In this document: positions 9,160 through 18,016 of the stretch, piece after piece
Layout of the letters: the number at the start of each line of letters is the position of its first letter
Numbering within the stretch: the stretch's first letter is position 1
Assembly (NCBI GenBank): GCA_040905045.1
Contig: JBBDSH010000081.1
Span: 1-64,000 of the forward strand
Length of the DNA: 64,000 bases
Direction of reading: 5' to 3'
Origin: JBBDSH01 sp040905045
GTDB taxonomy: Bacteria; Pseudomonadota; Gammaproteobacteria; Eutrophobiales; Eutrophobiaceae
Notes under the pieces: generated by a model
Told to the model about the DNA's origin: nothing
Database searches by the model: none
The model's input: only the letters and a program-made list of their open reading frames with translations
Made by a program: the position numbers and the translations under genes

Positions 9160-10173
9160 TCATCTCCCGGAAACATACTGACAGGATTCACGCACAACCA
9201 GTTCGGTCGGCATTAATATCCGCCTTCTGGTTGTCTCGGCAGGATTCAGGATCCTGCTCATCAGCAAATCTCCCGTTACACGACCGATTTCTCTCAGGTT
9301 TCGTGTAATTACCGTAATCGGCGGCCGCATCAATGTGGTGAGATCAATATCGTCACACGCAATTATGGAAATATCCCGCGGGATTTCCAACTTGCAGGAT
9401 TTAACAGCACGCAGTACTCCAGTAAATATCTGATTTCCCCCGGCGATTATCGCGGTTGGCGGCGTCCTTGATGTCAAAGCTTTATAGGCTTCTTCATAGC
9501 CATATACCGAATCAAAGCGTCCCTGGCTAATCTGTTCTTCCTTTACCACTATATTTTTTTTCCTGAAGGCATTTTTGAAACCCTCGATTCGAACCCTTCC
9601 GGGCCGTATCTTGTCACTGCCGCTGATTAATTTGATATTTTGATGTCCAAGATCCATAAGATATTTCACCGCCTGTTCCATGCCTTGATAATGATCATCA
9701 CATACTGAATCGTATTCCTGCGGTAATTCCCTATCCAGCAACACAACCGGGAATGAGACACTCCCGAGTACTTCCTGAGTCTTTTTATTGGATTCATCGC
9801 TGACGGCAATAATCATCCCATCTATCCGTCGCTGTCTCAAGGTTTCCACTATTTCACATTCTATTTTTGGGTCATTATTAGTGTTTGATATTAATAAAAA
9901 GTAACCTTGCGTGCGCAGCATATCTTCCGCCGCTTTAGCTATTCCAGAAAACAGTGGATTGGAGATATCATTAACGACCAGCGCAACGGCTTTGGTGGTA
10001 TTTGTACGCATGCTCTGTGCAATGGCATTCGGGGTATATCCCAGTTCCACCATTGTCTTCAGAACGGCATCCCTTGTTTTAGCACTGACAGGCTTGTTAT
10101 TGATTACGCGGGAAACCGTGCCGACTGAATATCCTGCCTGCCTTGCCACATCCTTTATTGTTACATTTTTCAT
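9160..10173 (-). CDS. LacI-family transcriptional regulator
   Basis: A 337-residue repressor-type regulator. The N-terminal helix-turn-helix is TIKDVARQAGYSVGTVSRV, the hinge region NAIAQSMRT follows near residue 50-60, and the rest is a periplasmic-binding-protein-like effector domain. The ATG at 10173 is chosen because LacI proteins begin a few residues before the helix-turn-helix; a longer frame extends upstream to 10239 but overlaps the SDR gene. The gene lies 5 bases behind the SDR and is the last of a seven-gene operon, so it is probably controlled together with it. It likely binds the CpG-centred sites near 9053 and 16421 and responds to a sugar-acid intermediate. Confidence 0.9.
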   Translation of the reverse strand: MKNVTIKDVARQAGYSVGTVSRVINNKPVSAKTRDAVLKTMVELGYTPNAIAQSMRTNTTKAVALVVNDISNPLFSGIAKAAEDMLRTQGYFLLISNTNNDPKIECEIVETLRQRRIDGMIIAVSDESNKKTQEVLGSVSFPVVLLDRELPQEYDSVCDDHYQGMEQAVKYLMDLGHQNIKLISGSDKIRPGRVRIEGFKNAFRKKNIVVKEEQISQGRFDSVYGYEEAYKALTSRTPPTAIIAGGNQIFTGVLRAVKSCKLEIPRDISIIACDDIDLTTLMRPPITVITRNLREIGRVTGDLLMSRILNPAETTRRRILMPTELVVRESCQYVSGR

Positions 10174-10178
10174 ATCTG

Positions 10179-10934
10179 TTAACGCATTAACATACCGCCG
10201 TTTGTATCCAGTGTAAGGCCAGTAATTGAGCTGGCCCATTGACTGGCGAGGAATATAACCGGCAATGCAATTTCCTCAACTTCTGATAATCTCTTGATGG
10301 GAACCTGTTCTATTAACTGCCTGATGGATTCCTCGGTCAGTGTACCTGTTATCATCCTTGTATTGACCAGACCGGGAGATACGGAATTAACAGTGATACC
10401 ATAACTGCTCAGATGTTTTGCAAATGATTTTGTTAACGTGTTTATACCGCCTTTCGTCGCGGCATAGGCTACACAATCTCTGGCGCCGCCGGTATGCCCT
10501 GCCTGACTGGACAGATTTATGATCCTTCCCCAGTTTCTTTTTCTCATATCTTCACTGGCATATTTAGAGAGAAAAAATACTGCCTTGAGGTTAATATCCA
10601 TATGTTGATCCCAGAGTTCCTCGTCCACTTCTTCCAGATCAACTCTCTTTATTAATGCGGCACAATTAACCAGAATATCCAACCTGCCAAAGTGATCTAT
10701 GACTTCGGCAACAAGCTTCCTGCATGATTTTACATCCGAAATATCCTTTTCCACAGAAAATAATTCATGCCCCGGCTCAACCACCAGATTACTACGTAAT
10801 ATTGATATATCCTTGTCTGTCGCCGACACATGCGCACCGGCAGTCAGAAATGCCTCGACGACTCCAAGTCCGATTCCACCACTTGCTCCGGTTACAAGAA
10901 CGGACTTGCCTTCGAGTTCCAGATCCAGTTTCAT
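10179..10934 (-). CDS. SDR-family oxidoreductase
   Basis: A classical short-chain dehydrogenase of 251 residues. The cofactor motif TGASGGIG is near residues 16-23, the structural NAG-type motif is NCAAL, the catalytic serine is in INLSSQAG, and the catalytic pair is in YAATK. The C-terminus SITGLTLDTNGG is usual for the family. Members such as 2-keto-3-deoxy-gluconate or polyol dehydrogenases have this architecture. It sits between E1-beta and LacI in the operon, so it probably oxidises or reduces an intermediate on the way to the 2-oxo acid used by the E1/E2 pair. The substrate is not determined by the sequence. Confidence 0.85.
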   Translation of the reverse strand: MKLDLELEGKSVLVTGASGGIGLGVVEAFLTAGAHVSATDKDISILRSNLVVEPGHELFSVEKDISDVKSCRKLVAEVIDHFGRLDILVNCAALIKRVDLEEVDEELWDQHMDINLKAVFFLSKYASEDMRKRNWGRIINLSSQAGHTGGARDCVAYAATKGGINTLTKSFAKHLSSYGITVNSVSPGLVNTRMITGTLTEESIRQLIEQVPIKRLSEVEEIALPVIFLASQWASSITGLTLDTNGGMLMR

Positions 10935-10967
10935 CTTCAGATATGCAGGCTTAATGGAGTTACAGTA

Positions 10968-11942
10968 CTAGACCATATCCCTGACTGTTTCGACCACTTT
11001 ATCAACGGAGGGAATGGCGGCATCTTCAAGTGGAGGACTGTAGGGCATTGGCCAGTCCGGCAATGTAACGCGTCGAGGAGGAGTCTCGATATAATCAAAT
11101 CCCTCGGCGATCATCTGGGAAATAACTTCCGCCCCCCAGCCGCCGCACTGGTGATTCTCTTCCACCACCAGTATCGAGCCGGTTTTCTTCATGCTTTCCA
11201 GTATCGGTCCTGTATTCAGGGGACGCAATACCCTGATATTGATAACCTCTGCAGAAATCCCTTCTTCATTGAGCTTTTCCGCCGCCTCAAGACAACGATT
11301 AACCATACCCAGTGAAGCTACGATTGTTACATGTTCACCTTCACGTAATATTTCAGGGCCTGTTACATGGCTGTCGGAATCTGCATTAACATCCACTTCG
11401 CCCGATGAAGCCATTAATCCCTTATGCTCAAGAACAACAACCGGATTTTTATCAGCCACCGCCGACCTTAACATATGGAAGGCATCGGATGGTGTTGCCG
11501 AACAATACACCTTGAGACCGGGGAAAGGGAACAACCATGTCTCCCCGGTCTGTGAGTGTTGCGCACCAAATCTCACACCGCCGCCTCCCATGGCACGGAT
11601 AACAAGCGGGACCTCAACAGACCCACCGCACATAAAACGGTGTTTTGCAATGTTGTTAACGATTTGATCGAAACATACACCCATAAAATCGGAGAACATC
11701 AATTCAACAATAGGGCGATAACCCGTAATGGCCATGCCTAATGCAGCACCCACAAAGGCATTTTCAGATATTGGTGTATCACGTACGCGGTCACCTCCGA
11801 ATTCTTCAAACAGTCCCTGTGTCGTTTTAAAGGGACTGCCCGCCGCACCGATATCCTCACCCATGATAATGATATCCGGATTCCGACTCAGTGCATCTCT
11901 TTGTGCCGCAACGATTGCCTCTCTGTAAGTCATTGTTTGCAT
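10968..11942 (-). CDS. 2-oxoacid dehydrogenase E1 component, beta subunit
   Basis: The 324-residue beta subunit of a ThDP-dependent 2-oxoacid dehydrogenase (pyruvate/acetoin/branched-chain type). It starts MTYREAIVAAQRDALSRNP with the family's GEDIGAAGSPFKTTQGL segment. The core has ISENAFVGAALGMA and EVPLVIRAMGGGG, and the C-terminal transketolase domain has VVEENHQCGGWGAEV. The start ATG at 11942 has an AAGGG ribosome binding site; an in-frame ATG lies three codons later. It follows E1-alpha by 10 bases. No E2 or E3 gene is in this operon, but an E2 is encoded in the divergent operon at 20464. Confidence 0.9.
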   Translation of the reverse strand: MQTMTYREAIVAAQRDALSRNPDIIIMGEDIGAAGSPFKTTQGLFEEFGGDRVRDTPISENAFVGAALGMAITGYRPIVELMFSDFMGVCFDQIVNNIAKHRFMCGGSVEVPLVIRAMGGGGVRFGAQHSQTGETWLFPFPGLKVYCSATPSDAFHMLRSAVADKNPVVVLEHKGLMASSGEVDVNADSDSHVTGPEILREGEHVTIVASLGMVNRCLEAAEKLNEEGISAEVINIRVLRPLNTGPILESMKKTGSILVVEENHQCGGWGAEVISQMIAEGFDYIETPPRRVTLPDWPMPYSPPLEDAAIPSVDKVVETVRDMV

Positions 11943-11952
11943 GGATAAACCC

Positions 11953-12963
11953 TTAGTCTCTGATTACATATGTATATTTTGTCAAATCCGTATTCTCGGG
12001 CCACGGAGCATCGGCAGCTCCTGTTGCTGCTTTTTCAATTTCATCTTTCACCTCGTCCCGAATTTCATCCATATCGCCGGCCGATGCAAGCTGCTCATCA
12101 ATAATCTTTTTACGGAACATTTCAATCGGATCCTTTTGCAGCCATTGTTCCAGTTCACCTTCCGGTCTGTATTTGGCCGGATCGCTTCGTGAGTGTCCGC
12201 ATTGCCTGTATGTCTTGCATTCAATAAATGCCGGACCCCCTTTGTCCCTTGCCTTGTCAACACAATTTTTTACTGTTTCATACACTGTATTTACATCGTT
12301 TCCATCTATCATGTACCCATCCATGGCGTAGGCATCGGATCGAACCACGAGATCTTCCAGCGGTGTTGTGGTCAGAATAGGTGAATATTCACCGTACAGA
12401 TTATTTTCACAAATGAAGATGACCGGCAATTGCCATGCTGCCGCAAGGTTCATGGATTCATGAAACGCTCCGATATTGGTGGCACCGTCACCAAAGAATG
12501 TCATCGCGACCTGCCCCTCCTTTCGTGCCTGAGCGCTGATTCCAGCGCCCACGGCAACCGGAATACCCGCACCGACAATTGCGAATGAACCCAGGAGTCC
12601 CAGATCCATATCGGTTAAATGCATGGAGCCTCCAAGCCCTCCGCTGACACCGGTTTTACGTCCGAATATTTCAGCAAATGCCGCTTCCGCCGACATGCCG
12701 CGTGCCAGGCAGGTTCCATGCCCCCTGTATGTATAAGTCAGATAATCATCGGCATTCAGTGCGGCAACAGCACCGACGACAACAGCCTCCTGCCCCTGAC
12801 ATAAATGTGTCGATCCCTGAATCAAACCTGCCTGAAAGGAAGCATGCACCCTGTCTTCAAATTCCCTGACCAGGACCATTTTCCTGTATATTTCTAGCGC
12901 ATTTTTTCCGCCGAACAGATCTTTGACGGTAATCGACGATTGTATTAAATCTCTATCAGTCAT
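11953..12963 (-). CDS. 2-oxoacid dehydrogenase E1 component, alpha subunit
   Basis: The 336-residue alpha subunit that forms the E1 heterotetramer with the following gene and decarboxylates a 2-oxo acid on thiamine diphosphate. The ThDP/Mg motif is complete, beginning GDG at 158-160 and ending NN at 187-188. THLCQGQEA near residue 52 and GRKTGVSGGLGGSMHL near 101 are conserved family segments. It is most like acetoin or pyruvate dehydrogenase alpha chains in length and lacks an extended C-terminus. Context with two enolase-superfamily dehydratases and a molybdenum hydroxylase suggests a 2-oxo acid derived from a sugar acid. That substrate is inference. Confidence 0.9.
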   Translation of the reverse strand: MTDRDLIQSSITVKDLFGGKNALEIYRKMVLVREFEDRVHASFQAGLIQGSTHLCQGQEAVVVGAVAALNADDYLTYTYRGHGTCLARGMSAEAAFAEIFGRKTGVSGGLGGSMHLTDMDLGLLGSFAIVGAGIPVAVGAGISAQARKEGQVAMTFFGDGATNIGAFHESMNLAAAWQLPVIFICENNLYGEYSPILTTTPLEDLVVRSDAYAMDGYMIDGNDVNTVYETVKNCVDKARDKGGPAFIECKTYRQCGHSRSDPAKYRPEGELEQWLQKDPIEMFRKKIIDEQLASAGDMDEIRDEVKDEIEKAATGAADAPWPENTDLTKYTYVIRD

Positions 12964-13016
12964 TTTCTGTATGCCACTTTAATTTGATTACTGAATTGAA
13001 TAAATAATTCCGGTGT

Positions 13017-14165
13017 CTATACCCGGTATTTTTTTATAATGGATTCATCAAGCTCAAGGCCCCAACCGGGTCCCTTGGGCACTTCGTAAAACCCGTTCTG
13101 AAAAGGATTTCTGTTTTTAACCAGGCAATAAAAAAGCGGGTCCCTCTCCGGGTGAAAAACTTCCAGACAGCTACTGTTCGTTACTGACGCCAGAAGATGG
13201 GCCGATATCTGCGGCTCTTCATGGTGCGCCATAGTGACACTGAAGCATTTCGCAAGTGATGCCACGCGACGCCATTCTGTCGGACCACCCCCCCAGCTCG
13301 CATCGAAATTACAATAGTCGATTGCGTCATCAAGCATCAGATCACGACAACCCGCCCTGGACATCTCGCTCTGCCCGGCCGTAACAGGTATACCGGTAAT
13401 ATTTCTGACCATTGCCATGCTTCTTCTGTCGTCATACCAGCGACACGGTTCTTCAAACCACATAATATCCAGATCTTCAACATATCTGGCGAATTCCACA
13501 GCCTGCCTGAGCTCCCAGCCCTGATTGGCATCAACACATATCCTGAATTCACTCTCTACTCCGTCCCTGGCGGCCCGGACTCTCTCAGCATCTTCCCTGG
13601 GCGACTTTCCGCCTATCTTGAATTTGCAGCCGCCAAGCCCCATTTCCTGCAGCTGCTGCATTTCCCTGGAATAATCCTGGAGTTTTTTTCCTTCTTCATA
13701 ATATCCCGCTATAGCAATCACCGGCAGACTTTCCTTATGTCCGCCCCATAAACGATAGAGTGGAGCCTGGTATGCCTTGCCAAATGCATCCCATATAGCG
13801 CTGTCCAGGCACGCCTGTGCCTGTATGGCGGCATTACGATCGCCGAGGATATCAAATGTAGAAGACAATGATGTTTCCCAACACTTTTCCACTTCCAGTG
13901 CGTTCATTCCTATAAGCTGGTCAGATAACTTTTCCTTCAATATCTTTACTACTTCCGCCTGACCTTCGTATTCATCTCCATTGTAGGATTCACCAATAAT
14001 ACCTTCCTTTGTATATATTCTCGTAATGATGGTGCATCTGTGTGACATATAATAATTGCTTCCGCTAAAAACCCTCGGCAGCGGCATTATTATCGGTATC
14101 ACTTCTACCTTTTCGATAGTCAAGGTGTCCAGGGATGTTGATATTTCTTGTTTTATAGCTGGCAC
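13017..14165 (-). CDS. Enolase-superfamily (mandelate racemase-type) enzyme
   Basis: A 382-residue member of the mandelate racemase/muconate-lactonizing family, probably an acid-sugar dehydratase. Visible catalytic residues are the KxK pair Lys181/Lys183, Mg ligands Asp212, Glu238 and Glu267, and a His-Asp dyad from Asp288 and His314/His315. This is the full mandelate racemase-type set. The start is a GTG at 14165 with a TAGGAG ribosome binding site 9 bases upstream. It follows a second family member by 11 bases and precedes E1-alpha. Known relatives dehydrate galactarate, gluconate, fuconate and similar acids to 2-keto-3-deoxy acids, but the substrate here is not identifiable. Confidence 0.85.
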   Translation of the reverse strand: MPAIKQEISTSLDTLTIEKVEVIPIIMPLPRVFSGSNYYMSHRCTIITRIYTKEGIIGESYNGDEYEGQAEVVKILKEKLSDQLIGMNALEVEKCWETSLSSTFDILGDRNAAIQAQACLDSAIWDAFGKAYQAPLYRLWGGHKESLPVIAIAGYYEEGKKLQDYSREMQQLQEMGLGGCKFKIGGKSPREDAERVRAARDGVESEFRICVDANQGWELRQAVEFARYVEDLDIMWFEEPCRWYDDRRSMAMVRNITGIPVTAGQSEMSRAGCRDLMLDDAIDYCNFDASWGGGPTEWRRVASLAKCFSVTMAHHEEPQISAHLLASVTNSSCLEVFHPERDPLFYCLVKNRNPFQNGFYEVPKGPGWGLELDESIIKKYRV

Positions 14166-14176
14166 AGGTTAATCTC

Positions 14177-15286
14177 CTAGATTGCATATTTTTTCAATTC
14201 ATCCCAATCCAGCTGAAAGCCCAGACCAGCCTGCTCGGGGACGGTAACTTCACCATCCATTAATTCCAGATTAGGATTTATAAATTTATCTATCTTGTAT
14301 AGTTCCGAACGGGTACTGAATAATTCCAGTCCCACCATGTTCTTGAAAGTCGCAGCAAGATGAATATTGATTTCCGGATATATATGGGTGGAAATAGACA
14401 GCCCCCATGCTTCGGCCATAGTCGCAACCGTAATTGCCGGCGTTATACCGCCCAGAACAGGTGTATCAATTCTGATCATATGTGCGGAATGCGCGGCCAT
14501 CAGATCCCTGAAGAAAGGAATTCCCGACTGCTCATCACCTATACCGACGGCTACAGGCGATGCATCCGCAAACTTTTGTCGCTCATAGGTACTGCCCGGC
14601 GGAAATGGTTCTTCTATCCAGCTGAGACGATATTTTTCCCATAGATTGGCTGTCCGCAGTGCTTCTTTGATGTCTCTCCAGACCCAGTTAACATCCACGA
14701 CCAGCTCCGCGTCCTCACCGGCAGCACTCCTGGCAGCTTCTATCCTTTTTCCGTCCGCTTCAGCATCAAGCATTCCAGCTGCAATCTTGAAAAAATCAAC
14801 ACCTTGCCGTGAATGAGCCTGGATATCCTCAATCATTTTATCGACAGCATTGAAATCCTCTTCGTAATATCCGGTTACGACAATTGCCCTGCACTTGTCA
14901 CGATAACCTCCCAGAAGCTTGTACAACGGCACATCCGCCATTTGTGCCCGCAAATCCCATAATGCTATATCTATCGTTCCAATTGCCCGCATTACTGCGC
15001 CGACACGACCGGAAAGTAATGTTCCCTGGTTCATATCATCCCAGATCTTTCGTACTTGCCACGGGTCTTTCCCTATGACATGTGATGCCAGATTCTCCTC
15101 AACAATCCGGTTCAGATAAAGTCCTCTTGATTTGTGAAAACCATGACCGACAAGGCCGGATTCCGTTTTTATGCGTACAAGGAAAAATTCCCGGCGATCA
15201 ATACGTAAGCCGGATGCCCAGACGGGTTCATCAAGAGGAAGGGAAACCGTAAGCCCTTCTATCTGCGAGACAGTATCCTGGTTCAT
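14177..15286 (-). CDS. Enolase-superfamily enzyme, second paralogue
   Basis: A 369-residue mandelate racemase/muconate-lactonizing family protein. Mg ligands appear as Asp198, Glu225 and Asp251/Glu252. The general-base lysine is Lys167 in DFFKIAAG, while the first lysine of the usual KxK motif is replaced by Phe165. Asp274 and His301 can form the opposing dyad. It therefore differs in active-site chemistry from the downstream paralogue. The ATG has an AGGAAA ribosome binding site and lies 14 bases behind the TIM-barrel gene. It may act on a different stereoisomer or a second step of the same pathway; both are inference. Confidence 0.82.
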   Translation of the reverse strand: MNQDTVSQIEGLTVSLPLDEPVWASGLRIDRREFFLVRIKTESGLVGHGFHKSRGLYLNRIVEENLASHVIGKDPWQVRKIWDDMNQGTLLSGRVGAVMRAIGTIDIALWDLRAQMADVPLYKLLGGYRDKCRAIVVTGYYEEDFNAVDKMIEDIQAHSRQGVDFFKIAAGMLDAEADGKRIEAARSAAGEDAELVVDVNWVWRDIKEALRTANLWEKYRLSWIEEPFPPGSTYERQKFADASPVAVGIGDEQSGIPFFRDLMAAHSAHMIRIDTPVLGGITPAITVATMAEAWGLSISTHIYPEINIHLAATFKNMVGLELFSTRSELYKIDKFINPNLELMDGEVTVPEQAGLGFQLDWDELKKYAI

Positions 15287-15300
15287 TGCCGTTTCCTGAA

Positions 15301-16194
15301 TCAGCTATTCCAGGCAGGGTCATGAAGCTTTAAGTACGATTCCAGTTCCTTTTTAAGTTTTGCAGTTTCCGTAATCACATCCAGGTCGTAACATCCGCGA
15401 TAATTTACACAAACGTATTCCAGAGCAATATTGCCGTTATATTTCTGTCTGACCAGTTCCTTGATTATTGCCTCAAAATCTATTATCCCGTCTTCCATAC
15501 GACACTGTACACGTTTCCTGTTTGCCTGCCGGGCATGTACATGGGCCGCGTAAGGTATCAGACAATGCACATCCTCGATTTCATGGCCCTGGACCATGAA
15601 ATGTGAATAATCCAGGCTCACTTTTAATCCCGGAACATCTTCACACATGCTCCTGACATGTTCGATTGTCCCCATAACCGATTCATTATGCGGCTCCGGT
15701 CTGACGTCTATCCCGTATTCACCCGAATGATCAACCATTCTTGCAAGTTCTGCTTTCGATATATTATATATCTGGTCATAGCTGAGGCCTTCTTCTTCAT
15801 ATTTGATGCCGGAACTCATGGTAATCCCGGGACAACCGATTTCATTGCAAAACCGGGTGAATGATTTGAACATCTCGAAGTTATCTTCACGGGCTTCGGG
15901 ATCCGGCTGCGTGATAGTGCAGCGCAATTCATGTACTTTTTCACCCTGAAGAAACTTGTTAGGAAACCAGATAAAACTGTCATCGATTTCCAGTTCCAGG
16001 GTATCCAGGACTCTCTTGACCGGATCCGCAGCCTTGACCGGATCTTTCCGTATGGCTGGCCAGTCCACATGGCTCCATCCTATGGCCGTATTCCTGAAAC
16101 CGAGCGCCTTGACAATCTGCGCAGATGACTCGAATGGCAAGTGCCCTTGCAAGTGCTGGATCCCGAAACTCCAGCATGGAACACCTAATTGCAT
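15301..16194 (-). CDS. Sugar phosphate isomerase/epimerase-type TIM barrel
   Basis: A 297-residue xylose isomerase-like TIM barrel, first gene of the minus-strand operon. Probable metal-binding positions are the Glu of VRPEPHNES, the Asp/His of LDYSHFM, the His of HVHARQ and the Glu of ALEYVCVN. Members of this family isomerise or epimerise sugars and related hydroxy-keto acids. The start ATG has a strong AGGGGAG ribosome binding site. It is divergent from the molybdenum hydroxylase operon across a 441-base region. It may convert the entering substrate into the form used by the two dehydratases behind it; the reaction is not known. Confidence 0.8.
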   Translation of the reverse strand: MQLGVPCWSFGIQHLQGHLPFESSAQIVKALGFRNTAIGWSHVDWPAIRKDPVKAADPVKRVLDTLELEIDDSFIWFPNKFLQGEKVHELRCTITQPDPEAREDNFEMFKSFTRFCNEIGCPGITMSSGIKYEEEGLSYDQIYNISKAELARMVDHSGEYGIDVRPEPHNESVMGTIEHVRSMCEDVPGLKVSLDYSHFMVQGHEIEDVHCLIPYAAHVHARQANRKRVQCRMEDGIIDFEAIIKELVRQKYNGNIALEYVCVNYRGCYDLDVITETAKLKKELESYLKLHDPAWNS

Positions 16195-16635
16195 CTATGA
16201 TCTCCCCTGAATAACAACGGATTGTTATAACTATCTGATTAACGGTACGATTGCACCAATCTTGAAATAATTATAACGTTTCATAAATTCAGATTAGCAT
16301 GTATGAATTTATTGCACAAGCTTACCCGGAGCGAAAGCATAAAAATTGCATAACTATCTTATATTTAAGTGTTTATTGACAGATGGTTATTGTTGCTCTA
16401 TATTTTAATAAGTATTGAATCGATTTAATTTTAAGGCACATTTCTCTATATCACCGTGGCCTTCTGGGTCGGCATGTTGACTTGAGTACAAGACATACTG
16501 ATGCCGTGAAAAACAACATTACACTACTATTGTCCGTCTATATCACTCATTATGATTTATCCATCCGTGTCCCGACTATTGCTGACAATACTCCGGTTCG
16601 TCCTGATAACTATCAGATTTTAAAGGAAAATATTA
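16195..16635. other. Divergent regulatory region
   Basis: This 441-base gap separates the two divergent catabolic operons. It contains the promoter and operator of the plus-strand molybdenum operon (16376-16429). On the minus strand a TATAAT (16275-16270) preceded by TGAAACGT could be the -10 box of the minus-strand operon, although no good -35 is visible. About 200 bases of probable untranslated leader lie before 16636. No gene is seen in it. Confidence 0.6.
16376..16429 (+). promoter_or_regulatory. Sigma70 promoter and LacI operator of the molybdenum operon
   Basis: TTGACA (16376-16381) and TATATT (16399-16404) are separated by 17 bases, a near-perfect sigma70 promoter reading towards the molybdenum hydroxylase genes. 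Ten bases behind the -10 box lies ATTGAATCGATTTAAT (16414-16429), a 16-base palindrome with one mismatched pair and a central CpG, covering roughly +4 to +19. It resembles the operator at the TonB promoter (9048-9059). This position would let a LacI-family repressor block initiation. The nearest candidate is the LacI protein at 9160-10173. Confidence 0.7.
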
Positions 16636-17526
16636 ATGTATCCTGCACCTATAAGTGAGTATTATCTACCCACGACTCTTGAAGACGCCATCCGGATGTA
16701 CAAGGATGCAGAAGGTGAAGTCACCTTTATGGCCGGCGGCATGAGCCTGATGCAGGCAATCAAATCCCGTTTGATTACTCCGGACTGCATTATCGACCTT
16801 AACCGGATACAGGAACTGAAAGGCATCAGTATTGATGATAATTCAATCACCATAGGTGCCATGACGCGCTATAAGGACGTAGCTGCCGGCCGGAACCACC
16901 TTTTGACCTATGAAGCATTGTGCGATGCCGCCGAACATGTTGGTGACAGACAGGTAAGAAACAGGGGAACGGTCGGCGGCAGTCTGTGCTGGAACTATGT
17001 TTCAGCCTGCACACCGGTGGCCTCCCTGGCAACCGGTGCTGAACTGGAAATACTGAGGGCCGGCAACGGCAACACTGAAAAGCTGGTAATCGATGATTTC
17101 CTCAGGGGCCCCATGGAAACAGCTCTTGAAGAAGGAGATTTGCTGCTATCCATAAAACTGCCGAAATCAAGTGCCGCGGCCGGCAGTGCCTACAAGAAAT
17201 GGGGGGTTGTAAAAGATGCTCTCCCTGTAATCGGTGTCGGTATCTATGTCGAGCTGAACTCGACCGATAAATGTTGCAGTGCCAGATTCGCAGTTGGCGG
17301 TCTGGCTGATGGTCCGCAACGCTCCCGTAATGCTGAACAGGTACTTATGGATGGCAACATCTCCGATAGTGACTGCCTGCAGGAGGCTCTTGTCGCGGCT
17401 GCAAATGAAATTGAAACAGTGAGTGATCCCTGGATATCCGCAGAATATCGAAGTCATTTGATTAACAGTCTTGGGGCCGAGGTTCTTGAGACGTCACTAA
17501 ATCTGGCAAGGGGCCGCCTGGCATGA
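16636..17526 (+). CDS. Molybdenum hydroxylase FAD-binding subunit (CoxM type)
   Basis: The 296-residue FAD-binding medium subunit of a xanthine oxidase-family enzyme, passing electrons from the Fe-S subunit to an acceptor. The two FAD-binding motifs are AGGMSL at residues 33-38 and TVGGSL near 112-117, and the C-terminal CO dehydrogenase flavoprotein domain follows. The ATG has an AAAGGAAA ribosome binding site. The gene overlaps the small subunit by an ATGA and begins a five-gene operon under a LacI-type promoter. Subunit order M-S-L is that of carbon monoxide dehydrogenase operons, but the large subunit lacks the CO dehydrogenase signature. Confidence 0.88.
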   Translation: MYPAPISEYYLPTTLEDAIRMYKDAEGEVTFMAGGMSLMQAIKSRLITPDCIIDLNRIQELKGISIDDNSITIGAMTRYKDVAAGRNHLLTYEALCDAAEHVGDRQVRNRGTVGGSLCWNYVSACTPVASLATGAELEILRAGNGNTEKLVIDDFLRGPMETALEEGDLLLSIKLPKSSAAAGSAYKKWGVVKDALPVIGVGIYVELNSTDKCCSARFAVGGLADGPQRSRNAEQVLMDGNISDSDCLQEALVAAANEIETVSDPWISAEYRSHLINSLGAEVLETSLNLARGRLA

Positions 17527-17990
17527 AAAAACAAATCAGTCTGAAAGTTAACAACAAAGAATATCAACTGGAAGTTCCTAACCGTTTACTTCTGGTGGAT
17601 CTTATACGGGACGAATTGAAGCTGACCGGCACACACCAGGCTTGTACTTTTGAAGGTGTATGCGGTGCCTGCACCGTGTTGCTGAACGGCGAGGCCGTCA
17701 AGTCCTGCATGATGCTCGCAGTGCAGGCGGACGGACAGGATATTACAACGGTTGAGGGACTTGAAAACAATGGTGAACTGCACCCATTGCAAAAGTCATT
17801 CAATGAAAATCATGCTTTACAGTGTGGATTCTGTACAAGCGGCATCCTTATGAATGCTGTGGAATTCCTTAATGACAATCCGGATCCCTCTGAAAAGGAA
17901 ATCCGTCATGCATTAATAGGCAATATATGCCGCTGCACCGGTTATCAAAATATAGTAAAAGCCATCAAGGAAGCTTCCAAACAATTATAA
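17523..17990 (+). CDS. Molybdenum hydroxylase (2Fe-2S) subunit (CoxS type)
   Basis: The 155-residue iron-sulfur small subunit. The N-terminal plant-type ferredoxin domain carries Cys41, Cys47, Cys50 and Cys62; the first spacing is C-x5-C, one residue longer than the usual C-x4-C. The second cluster uses Cys101 and Cys104 in CGFCTSG and Cys136 and Cys138 in CRCTGYQN. All eight ligands are present. It overlaps the FAD subunit by four bases and is followed 26 bases later by the large subunit. It carries electrons between the molybdenum centre and FAD. Confidence 0.92.
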   Translation: MKKQISLKVNNKEYQLEVPNRLLLVDLIRDELKLTGTHQACTFEGVCGACTVLLNGEAVKSCMMLAVQADGQDITTVEGLENNGELHPLQKSFNENHALQCGFCTSGILMNAVEFLNDNPDPSEKEIRHALIGNICRCTGYQNIVKAIKEASKQL

Positions 17991-18016
17991 ATCAGCAATA
18001 CACCAAGAGATTAATA

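Noticed and set aside
9575..9600. tRNA T-arm-like GGTTCGAATCGAGGG sequence on the minus strand
   Set aside because: It lies within the LacI coding sequence and no cloverleaf can be built around it.
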